Shown: piece by piece, positions 1 through 10,500 of the stretch
Layout: the number at the start of each line of letters is the position of its first letter
Numbering within the stretch: position 1 is the stretch's first letter
NCBI RefSeq assembly: GCF_001908105.1
Contig: NZ_MKGQ01000015.1
Coordinates: 5,423-23,147 of the forward strand
Origin: Xenorhabdus eapokensis
GTDB lineage: Bacteria > Pseudomonadota > Gammaproteobacteria > Enterobacterales > Enterobacteriaceae
DNA: 17,725 nucleotides
Direction of reading: 5' to 3'
Translations under genes and position numbers: made by a program
Notes under the pieces: generated by a model
Told to the model about the DNA's origin: nothing
The model's database searches: none
The model's input: the letters and a program-made list of their open reading frames with translations, nothing else

Positions 1-1510
1 GGTGAATCAACGCTTCTTGCGGGAAATCTGCCTGAGTGGCATTGAAATCCACCAGCAGTTGTTGCCGTTCTGATGCGGGTAGCATCGGCAAGGTGGCAAC
101 GCGTTGGGTTTCATCTGCCACCATTGCGGTCAGCACATTATTGAAATAACCGACTATCCGCTTAACGGTGGCGGCATCGAATAAATCAGAGGCATATTCC
201 AGCTCACCAACCAGACCGTCCGCGGTTTCGCTCAGTGATAACGTTAAATCAAAATGGGCACTACGTTGTTCCTGAGGTATCGTCGTCAGTTGCAAACCCG
301 GTAAGATCAACTCTTGGGCTGGCGTGTTGTTTAAGGCCAGCATCACCTGAAAGAGGGGGTTGTAGCTTAAACTGCGTTCAGGCTGGAGTGCTTCTACCAC
401 TTGCTCGAAAGGCAGATCCTGATGAGCATAGGCGGCCAGCGCCCGCTCCCGAACCTGTGCCAGTAGATCGGCCACATTGAACTCATCATTAAAGGTAATG
501 CGCAAAGCCAGCGTATTAACAAAAAATCCCATCAGTCCTTCAAGTTCATGGTGAGGGCGGTTAGCCACCGGTGTACCGATAACGATATCCTCCTGCCCAC
601 TGAGTCGAGCCAGTACCAGACCCCAGGCACTGAGCACCATCATAAATAACGTGGTGTGATGACGCTGTCCCAGTTTTTTCAGTGCAGCCAATAAATCTGC
701 ATTAATGTGCACAGGAACTTGGTTGCCCACATAGGTTTGTACCGTGGGGCGGGGACGATCCGTGGGCAGGATGAGTAAGGCTGGCGCGTCAGCAAGCTGG
801 GCACACCAGAAATCCCGTTGTGCAGTGAAGGACTGTGCCCGTTGCCAGACCGCATAATCCGCATATTGGATAGGCAGGGGAGGCAAAGGATCATGATGAC
901 CATCAAGAGCCGCACGGTAAAAGGTGCCCAATTCTTGCACCAGAACACCGACAGACCAGCCGTCAGTGATAATGTGATGCAGGGTCAGCAACAGCACATG
1001 CTCTTCGTCTGTCAGTTGCAACAATTGACCACGGATCAGCGGTCCTTGGGCAAAATCGAAGGGCGCCTGTGCCTCGATAGCAGCAAGTTCGGCGACCCGC
1101 TGGAGATGTAAGGCTGGATCGAGCGAGCGCAGGTCATGGCAGGACAGGGCAAAACCGATGTCAGCCGGATCGATATGTTGGCAAGGCTGGCCTTCGTCCA
1201 AAACAAAGCGGGTACGCAGACTTTCATGGCGGGCTATCAGGCAATCAAGTGAGGTTTTCAGCGCCTGACGGTTGAGCTGGCCTGTGAGACGCAATGTCAC
1301 TGGCAGATGATAAGCCTGGCTGGCCGCCGGATCGAGCTGGCTGATAAACCACAACCGCTGCTGGGCAAATGAGAGTGGCAGGGGCTGATGTCTGTCCGCG
1401 GGTTGGATGAATAATTGTGATTGATCCCCGTGGGCTTTCAGTTGTTCTTCAATTCTTTTTTCCAGCACCGCACGTTTCAAGTCATCGATATTCATATTCG
1501 TCTTTGTCAT
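1..1510 (-). CDS. Non-ribosomal peptide synthetase, second subunit (N-terminal part: docking head, C domain, start of A domain)
   Basis: The frame runs from ATG at 1508-1510 to the left edge without a stop, giving 503 residues. The ATG overlaps the TGA of the upstream NRPS gene (ATGA), and GGAGG lies 9 bases before it. The next in-frame ATG (codon 6, 1493-1495) has no comparable ribosome site, so the first was chosen. Residues 1-33 are a charged helical head (MTKTNMNIDDLKRAVLEKRI...) that probably docks to the tail of the upstream subunit. A condensation domain follows, with LPLSFAQQRLWF and the catalytic HHIITDG at residues 172-178. The domain closes with LLVDFN near residue 488, and an A domain opens at the edge (DFPQEALIH). 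There is no HH-L-x4-GD motif, so this C domain is the ordinary LCL type and should accept an L-configured residue from module 5. The number of modules beyond the edge is unknown. Confidence 0.96.
   Translation of the reverse strand, partial: MTKTNMNIDDLKRAVLEKRIEEQLKAHGDQSQLFIQPADRHQPLPLSFAQQRLWFISQLDPAASQAYHLPVTLRLTGQLNRQALKTSLDCLIARHESLRTRFVLDEGQPCQHIDPADIGFALSCHDLRSLDPALHLQRVAELAAIEAQAPFDFAQGPLIRGQLLQLTDEEHVLLLTLHHIITDGWSVGVLVQELGTFYRAALDGHHDPLPPLPIQYADYAVWQRAQSFTAQRDFWCAQLADAPALLILPTDRPRPTVQTYVGNQVPVHINADLLAALKKLGQRHHTTLFMMVLSAWGLVLARLSGQEDIVIGTPVANRPHHELEGLMGFFVNTLALRITFNDEFNVADLLAQVRERALAAYAHQDLPFEQVVEALQPERSLSYNPLFQVMLALNNTPAQELILPGLQLTTIPQEQRSAHFDLTLSLSETADGLVGELEYASDLFDAATVKRIVGYFNNVLTAMVADETQRVATLPMLPASERQQLLVDFNATQADFPQEALIH
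45..1410 (-). other. LCL-type condensation domain of the downstream subunit
   Basis: This runs from LPLSFAQQRLWF to LLVDFN. The catalytic motif HHIITDG lies at 959-979, with the second histidine and the aspartate kept. The C5-type motif IVIGTPVANRPHHELEG is intact. It lacks the HHx5GD motif seen in the three dual domains of the upstream protein. It is closest in the window to the C domain of module 4, including a 64-base identical patch (555-618 against 7172-7235). Confidence 0.9.
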
Positions 1511-4500
1511 TGTTTATTGCCTCCGCGGGGCGCTTCCCCGCCTAAAATAGCCATCAATTCTTCTGCCGACAGAGAGTCAAGATCGTCTTGGATAGATGCC
1601 AGTTCGTTTTCGCCCACCGTATTCATTTGAGTGGAAAGAATGACGTTGGCCTGCTCCGCCAATGTGGGCGATGTGAATAACGTAGTCAGGGGGACATTGA
1701 CCAGGAATTGGTCTTGCAGGCGTGTGACCAGTCTGACGATCATCAGCGAGTGGCCGCCGAGTTCAAAGAAATGATCATGGCGACTGATACGCTCCAGTCC
1801 TAATAGCTCTTGCCAGATTTGAGCCAGCGCGGTTTCTATCCGACCCTGAGGGGGTTCATAACCTTGGGTGACGATGGCAGATGAATCTGGTACAGGCAGA
1901 GCCTGCCGGTCAAGTTTGCCATTGGGAGTCAGGGGGAAAGACGCCAGTGTGACAAAGGCACTGGGTAGCATATAATCAGCAAGATACTGTTCCAGTTGCT
2001 GGCGCAGTGCTGCGGGCACTAATTCAACCCCTTCTTCGGGTCGCAGATAGGCGACCAGCCGTTTTTGGCTGGGCTCATCTTCGCGCGCAATCACCACCGC
2101 CTCACGCACGCCGTCACATTGCGTGAGTCTGGCTTCGATTTCTCCCAGTTCGATACGGAAGCCGCGCAGCTTGACCTGAAAATCATTGCGCCCCAGATAT
2201 TCAATATTGCCATCGGGTAGCCAGCGACCGAGGTCGCCGGTTTTGTACATACGGGCGTCCGGCTCTGAAGCGAACGGATCAGCAAGAAAGCGTTCAGCAG
2301 TCAGTTCAGGCCGGTTCAGGTAACCGCGGGCGACGCCGGCACCAGCAATATAATTTCCCCCCGCCACGCCGCAAGGAACGGGCTGGCCGTGTGCATCCAG
2401 AATATAAATGCGGGTATTGGCTATCGGGCGGCCAATTGGTGGCGGATTATCTGCTAAGTTCTCCTCTGGAGAGGATGCACAGGGATAGAGTGTGGCACAG
2501 ACTGTGATTTCCGTTGGCCCGTAGGCATTGATCATCTGCCGTCCTGATGACCAGCGTTTGACTAAGGTCGGCGGACAGGCTTCCCCTCCTACCAGCAAGG
2601 TTTGCAGGGTATCGGGCAGGGAATCCATCGCGGCCAACGCAGTCGGTGACAAGAGAACATGGCTGATGGCCTGATCTGCTAAATAGCTGGACAGGATGGC
2701 GCCCGGCAATAGACTGGTTCGTTGGGCAAGATAGAGGCGGGCACCGGCCATTAAGGCCATGCAACACTCCCAAATACAGGCATCGAAGCTGTTTGAGGCG
2801 AACTGTAAGACGCGACTGTCAGCGGTGATTGCCAGGACTGGTTGTTGGGTAACTATCAAATTGCACAGGCTCTGGTGTTCGATCATCACCCCTTTCGGTT
2901 GTCCCGTTGAACCGGAAGTATAAATGACATAGGCCAGATGGTGCGACGCCAACCCCAGCGCTTGAGGCTCTGGATTGTCAGTCGATTGTGTTGCCAGAGA
3001 TTGTGTTGTCAGGCACGATTCGGGGTTATCCAGTAAGACTGTGGGCAAGGCGTTAAACTGAGTGAACCATGTTGACTGAGCCAGTGCCGATTGGGTTAGT
3101 AAAGCCACGGGTGCCGCATCCTCCAGCATATAGGCCAACCGTTCTACCGGATACGCGGGATCGAGAGGTACATAAGCCCCACCGGCTTTAAGGATAGCCA
3201 GCAAGCCGACCACCATTTCCAGACTGCGTTCGACACAGAGGGCGACCCGATCATCCGGACGTACCCCTAACGCAATCAGATAATGAGCCAACTGATTGGC
3301 GCGGCGGTTTAATTCACCATAGCTCAGTGTTTGCTCCTCAAAGACAGCGGCGATAGCTTTAGGATGTTGTGCGGCCTGCGCCTCAACCAGTTGGTGAATC
3401 AACGCTTCTTGCGGGAAATCTGCCTGAGTGGCATTGAAATCAGTTAACACTTGTTGCCGCTCTGTCGCCGGTAAGATGGGGATATTCTGGATCTCTTGTT
3501 GCGGGTTATGTATTAAGGCATCGACCAAACCCCTTATGGCCGTTGCCAGATAGGTGTTAATTTGTTCTGGTACAATTTCGGCTATGGTCAGGGTAGTTAG
3601 TTGGAAACCGTCCCCTAAATCATCCACGGATAAGGAGATAGGGTAGTTAGTACGCTCTTCAGCGGACAAAACACGTATATCTGCCCAGGTAGTCTCAACC
3701 GCTTCGGCTTCCCCCGATGAGCTATGACGATAATTCAATAAGGTACTGAACAGCGGCATAGGTTGTTCCACGCTACTGCATCGTTGTGCCAGTACTAACG
3801 GCGCCTGTTCATGCTCCAGCAAGGTGGTCAGGTTTTGATAGGTCTCCTGCACGGTTTCTTGTACCGTGCGCCCGCCCAGAGAGATACGCAGCGGCAGGGT
3901 GTTGATAAACATGCCCAATATTTGATTAGCCCCAGCGCCGCCTTGCAGGCGTCCCAACAGGACGGAGCCAAATACCACATCATCGCGGCCGCTGGTTTGT
4001 GCCAGCACCTGTGCCCACGCCACATGGAACAACACACTGGGGCTGACACCTAAACGACGCGCCTGAGTGCGGATAGCTTTGGCCAGATCAGGGGCGATAG
4101 CGAGATGCGCTTTAGTGATAAGGTCGTTGCCAATTTTTACGTTAAGCACCCCAAATGGCGCGGTGGGTTCGTCAATATCCGCCAGTTGGGCGCGGAAATA
4201 CACTTCATGTTCGGCGGTTGGTGTATTTAAGGTTTGAGCGATAAAGTTGCGGTAAGGCAATACCGCCGGCAGCCTCTCGGTATTGGCCTGCAAGATGAGC
4301 GCAATTTCCGTAAAAATCAGCTCCAGTGTCATATGGTCACTAACCAGATGATGGAAGCGCAGCGCCAGCAACCATTCACCTTGTGCTGGATCATGGGCGA
4401 TATCGGTGGCAAAGAGGGGCGCCTGGTTCAAATTGATACGGTGCTGACGTGGGTCAGTGTGAGCCAATAATTGCGCCGAAATAGCGTCCGTCGTGGCCGG

Positions 4501-7500
4501 AGTGAATTCACGGACAGTGAGCGGCGCCTGACGCCAGACCACTTGTACCGGCTGCTCCAGTCCTTGCCAATAAATTGCCGTGCGCAGAATATCATGGCGG
4601 TTGATCACCTGTTGCAGGGCATCCAGGAAGCTATCGAGACGATCACGGGTATCGAAAGCGAGCAAGCTTTGCTGTAGATAATTATCCCCCTGTGTCTGTA
4701 GCAGATGATGGAACAGGATGCCTTCCTGCAAAGGAGCCAGGGGATAGATATCCTGGACATTATTCGCGCCGCCTGGGATCTGTTCAACAATGACCTCAAT
4801 CTCAGGTTGGGAGAGCGAAACCAATGGCAGCATATCGGGGGTGATAGCTGTGCAATCGTCGGGGATACGGTTGGGTGGCACGACAAAGAGGCTGGCTTCA
4901 CGCTGAATAGCCTGAGCCATATCAGCGAGGATCGGCGCAACAAACACGCTGCGAACCTCAAGTTGCCAGCCCAGGTGGTGTAGCTCTTCGATCAGACTGA
5001 CAATCATCAGCGAATGACCACCGAGTTCAAAGAAATGGTCATGGCGGCTGATCTGTTTCAGGTTCAATAGTTTTTGCCAAATCTGAGTCAGGGCGATTTC
5101 GGTCTCACCGACAGGGGCTTCATAGTCGCGCGTGACAATCGCCGATAAATCGGGAGCCGGTAGAGCCTGTCGGTCGAGTTTACCGTTAGGGGTGAGCGGG
5201 AAAGTCTCTAAGGTGACAAAGGCGCTGGGCAGCATATAGTCAGCGAGGTGTTGGGTGAGTTGCTGACGCAAATCAGCGGGTACTAATTCAGTTCCCTCCA
5301 ACGGACGCAAATAGGCTACTAGCTGTTTCTGGCCTGGTTCGTCTTCGCGAGCCAGTACCACCGCCTCGCGGACACCGTGGCACTGCATGAGTTGAGCCTC
5401 GATTTCCCCCAGTTCGATACGGAAACCGCGCAACTTGACCTGAAAATCGTTGCGGCCGAGGTATTCGATATTGCCATCGGGCAGCCAACGGCCGAGGTCG
5501 CCGGTTTTGTACATACGAGCGTCTGGTTTTGAAGCGAACGGATCGGTCTGGAAGCGTTCGGCTGTGAGTTCAGGGCGATTGAGATAACCACGGGCAATAC
5601 CCACACCGCCGATATAAATTTCTCCCGCCACACCGAACGGAACGGGTTGACCTTGTGTATCCAGAATATAAATTTGCGTATTCGCAATAGGCCGACCTAT
5701 CGGGGGAACTCTTTCATCCTGAATATCACATGGGGAAAGCGTTGCACACACAGTGGATTCTGTCGGTCCATAAGCATTGATGATGATCCGTTGGTCTGCT
5801 GCCCAACGTTTGATCAACGATGCTGAGCAAGCTTCACCCGCTAGCACCAAAATGGTCAGGTCAGGCAATTCAGCATCCGGTGTTAAGGCGCTAGCGGCAA
5901 CGGGTGGCAGGGTTACATGAGTGATCGCCTGAGTTTTCAATGTATTCATCAGAGCTTCACCGGGTAATAGCGCTTCACGGGATGCCATGACCAGGCAGGC
6001 CCCTTGGCACAATGTGGTGGCAATTTCAGAGATGCAGGCATCAAAGCTGAAAGAAGCAAATTGCAATAGTCGGGTGTTAGCGGTGATATGGAAAGCTTCA
6101 ATTTGTGCCTGAGTCAGGTTGTACAGACCACGATGCTCAACCATCACCCCTTTGGGCAGACCCGTGGAGCCAGAGGTGTAGATAACATAAGCCAGATGGC
6201 GTGAGGTTAACCCCAGTACATCGGCATCAGGATTACTTATTGCACAGTCATCGAGAACTAAGGTGTCAAGCAGTACGGTAGGCCGATCGTAGCTCAGGGT
6301 CTCAACTAACGATGTTTGGGTAAGCAGCGCCACGGGGGCGGCATCATCCAACATAAAGGTCAGTCGTTCGGCTGGATAGGCCGGATCGAGCGGCACATAG
6401 GCTGCGCCTGCCTTGAGGATAGCCAATAATCCTACCACCATCTCAGGATTGCGTTCGACACAGAGGGCAATCCGATCATCCGGACGTACCCCCTGCGCAA
6501 TCAGGTAATGGGCTAACTGATTGGCACGGTGGTTTAATTCACCATAGCTCAGTGTTTGCTCCTCAAAGACAACAGCGATAGCTTGAGGGCGTTGTGCGGC
6601 CTGCGCTTCAAACAGTTGGTGGATCAACGCGTCTTGCGGGAAATCTGCCTGAGTGGCATTGAAATCCACCAGCAATTGCTGCCGTTCTGATGCAGGCAAT
6701 AGCGGTAAGGTGGCAATGCGTTGGGTTTCATCCACCACCATAGCGGTCAGCACATTATTGAAATAACCGACTATCCGTTCAACGGTGGCGGTATCGAATA
6801 AATCGGTGACATATTCCAGTTCACCGACCAAACCGGACTCAGTTTCGGACAATGACAAGGTTAAATCAAAGTGGGCGCTGGGATTCATTTGCTCAATAGG
6901 TGAACATTGAATATCGGAAAACGCCAATGCCTGGATGGGGGTGTTGTCTAAAGCCAGCATCACTTGGAAAATCGGGCTATAGCTTAGATTGCGTTCGGGC
7001 TGGAGCGCTTCCACCACTTGCTCAAAGGGTAAATCTTGATGGGCATAAGCAGCCAGTGCTCGTTCCCGAACCTGGGCGAGCAGATCGGACACACTGAGAT
7101 CATCATTAAAGGTGATGCGTAAAGCCAGCGTGTTAACAAAGAAACCGATTAATCCTTCAAGTTCATGGTGTGGGCGGTTAGCCACCGGTGTACCGATAAC
7201 GATATCCTCCTGCCCACTGAGTCGAGCCAGTACCAAACTCCAGGCGCTGAGCACTGTCATAAACAACGTGGTGTTATGGCGCAGTCCCAGTTTTTTCAGG
7301 GAGTCCAATAAGTCTGCATCAACGTGCACAGGAATTCGGCTGCCAACAAAGGATTGGACTGCCGGTCGCGGTCGGTCGGTCGGGAGAGTCAGTAAGGTTG
7401 GTGTTCCGGCAAGCTGGGTGCACCAGAAATCACGTTGTGCCGTGAGCGCCGCTTCTTGCAGCCAGTTACGCTGCCAGACAGCATAGTCGGCATACTGAAT

Positions 7501-10500
7501 GGGCAGCGATGGTAAAGGCGTGTCTTGACCGTTGAGGATAGCGTGATAGAGCACACTGAGTTCATGTATCAGCACGCCGACGGACCAACCATCAGAGATA
7601 ATATGATGTTGCGTGAGCAGCAAGGCATGCTCTTCGTCTGCCAGTTGCAGCAAGTGGCCGCGAAACAGCGGGCCTTGGGTCAAGTCAAAAGGTGTTTGCG
7701 CTTCGAGTGCCGTTAATTCTGCAATACGGTTGATACGTGCTTCGGATGTTAATGCGCGCAGATCCTGATAAGTCAGGGCAAAGCCACTATCAGCCGAATC
7801 AATCTGTTGGCAAGGTTGGCCGCAGACCAGTACAAAGCGGGTACGTAAACTTTCATGGCGGGCGATCAGATGGTCGAATGCATGGGTTAAGGCATGGCGA
7901 TTAAGCGGACCCGTCAGGCGTAGTGCCACAGGAATATGGTAAGCCAGGCTGGCCGCCGGATCGAGTTGCCCCAGGAACCACAATCTTTGTTGAGCAAAGG
8001 ACAGGGGCAACGGCTGGCTGCGATCAGCGACCGGGATCACTATCTGAGCCGTTGTCGAAGCACCGGTGAGTGTTTGAGCCAAATGCAGCAAAATGGGTTG
8101 ATCAAAGAGTTGCTGTAGTGACAAATCCCGTGCCAACTTCTGGTGTACATGTGCGACCAGTTGGACAGCAAGCAGCGAGTGGCCGCCGAGTTCAAAGAAA
8201 TGATCATGGCGACTGATACGCTCCAGTCCTAATAGCTCTTGCCAGATTTGAGCCAGCGCGGTTTCTATCCGACCCTGAGGGGGTTCATAACCTTGGGTGA
8301 CGATGGCAGATGAATCTGGTACAGGCAGAGCCTGCCGGTCAAGTTTGCCATTGGGAGTCAGGGGGAAAGACGCCAGTGTGACAAAGGCACTGGGTAGCAT
8401 ATAATCAGCAAGATACTGTTCCAGTTGCTGGCGCAGTGCTGCGGGCACTAATTCAACCCCTTCTTCGGGTCGCAGATAGGCGACCAGCCGTTTTTGGCTG
8501 GGCTCATCTTCGCGCGCAATCACCACCGCCTCACGCACGCCGTCACATTGCGTGAGTCTGGCTTCGATTTCTCCCAGTTCGATACGGAAGCCGCGCAGCT
8601 TGACCTGAAAATCATTGCGCCCCAGATATTCAATATTGCCATCGGGTAGCCAGCGACCGAGGTCGCCGGTTTTGTACATACGGGCGTCCGGCTCTGAAGC
8701 GAACGGATCAGCAAGAAAGCGTTCAGCAGTCAGTTCAGGCCGGTTCAGGTAACCGCGGGCGACGCCGGCACCAGCAATATAAATTCCCCCCGCCACGCCG
8801 CAAGGAACGGGCTGGCCGTGTGCATCCAGAATATAAATGCGGGTATTGGCTATCGGGCGGCCAATTGGTGGCGGATTATCTGCTAAGTTCTCCTCTGGAG
8901 AGGATGCACAGGGATAGAGTGTGGCACAGACTGTGATTTCCGTTGGCCCGTAGGCATTGATCATCTGCCGTCCTGATGACCAGCGTTTGACTAAGGTCGG
9001 CGGACAGGCTTCCCCTCCTACCAGCAAGGTTTGCAGGGTATCGGGCAGGGAATCCATCGCGGCCAACGCAGTCGGTGACAAGAGAACATGGCTGATGGCC
9101 TGATCTGCTAAATAGCTGGACAGGATGGCGCCCGGCAATAGACTGGTTCGTTGGGCAAGATAGAGGCGGGCACCGGCCATTAAGGCCATGCAACACTCCC
9201 AAATACAGGCATCGAAGCTGTTTGAGGCGAACTGTAAGACGCGACTGTCAGCGGTGATTGCCAGGACTGGTTGTTGGGTAACTATCAAATTGCACAGGCT
9301 CTGGTGTTCGATCATCACCCCTTTCGGTTGTCCCGTTGAACCGGAAGTATAAATGACATAGGCCAGATGGTGCGACGCCAACCCCAGCGCTTGAGGCTCT
9401 GGATTGTCAGTCGATTGTGTTGCCAGAGATTGTGTTGTCAGGCACGATTCGGGGTTATCCAGTAAGACTGTGGGCAAGGCGTTAAACTGAGTGAACCATG
9501 TTGACTGAGCCAGTGCCGATTGGGTTAGTAAAGCCACGGGTGCCGCATCCTCCAGCATATAGGCCAACCGTTCTACCGGATACGCGGGATCGAGAGGTAC
9601 ATAAGCCCCACCGGCTTTAAGGATAGCCAGCAAGCCGACCACCATTTCCAGACTGCGTTCGACACAGAGGGCGACCCGATCATCCGGACGTACCCCTAAC
9701 GCAATCAGATAATGAGCCAACTGATTGGCGCGGCGGTTTAATTCACCATAGCTCAGTGTTTGCTCCTCAAAGACAGCGGCGATAGCTTTAGGATGTTGTG
9801 CGGCCTGCGCCTCAACCAGTTGGTGAATCAACGCTTCTTGCGGGAAATCTGCCTGAGTGGCATTGAAATCAGTTAACACTTGTTGCCGCTCTGTCGCCGG
9901 TAAGATGGGGATATTCTGGATCTCTTGTTGCGGGTTATGTATTAAGGCATCGACCAAACCCCTTATGGCCGTTGCCAGATAGGTGTTAATTTGTTCTGGT
10001 ACAATTTCGGCTATGGTCAGGGTAGTTAGTTGGAAACCGTCCCCTAAATCATCCACGGATAAGGAGATAGGGTAGTTAGTACGCTCTTCAGCGGACAAAA
10101 CACGTATATCTGCCCAGGTAGTCTCAACCGCTTCGGCTTCCCCCGATGAGCTATGACGATAATTCAATAAGGTACTGAACAGCGGCATAGGTTGTTCCAC
10201 GCTACTGCATCGTTGTGCCAGTACTAACGGCGCCTGTTCATGCTCCAGCAAGGTGGTCAGGTTTTGATAGGTCTCCTGCACGGTTTCTTGTACCGTGCGC
10301 CCGCCCAGAGAGATACGCAGCGGCAGGGTGTTGATAAACATGCCCAATATTTGATTAGCCCCAGCGCCGCCTTGCAGGCGTCCCAACAGGACGGAGCCAA
10401 ATACCACATCATCGCGGCCGCTGGTTTGTGCCAGCACCTGTGCCCACGCCACATGGAACAACACACTGGGGCTGACACCTAAACGACGCGCCTGAGTGCG

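Noticed and set aside
1510..1660. A truncated thioesterase or E domain at the end of the upstream protein
   Set aside because: Only about 50 residues follow the T domain, with no GxSxG and no HHxxxDG. An acidic helical docking tail fits better.
7112..7486. Plus-strand open frame of 124 codons
   Set aside because: Antisense to the C domain of module 4, with no recognisable motif or ribosome site. Similar shadows recur at equivalent places in other modules.
2447..9202. Two identical 108-codon minus-strand frames (2447-2773 and 8876-9202)
   Set aside because: They are out-of-frame readings within the repeated A domain. Their identity only reflects the long repeat.
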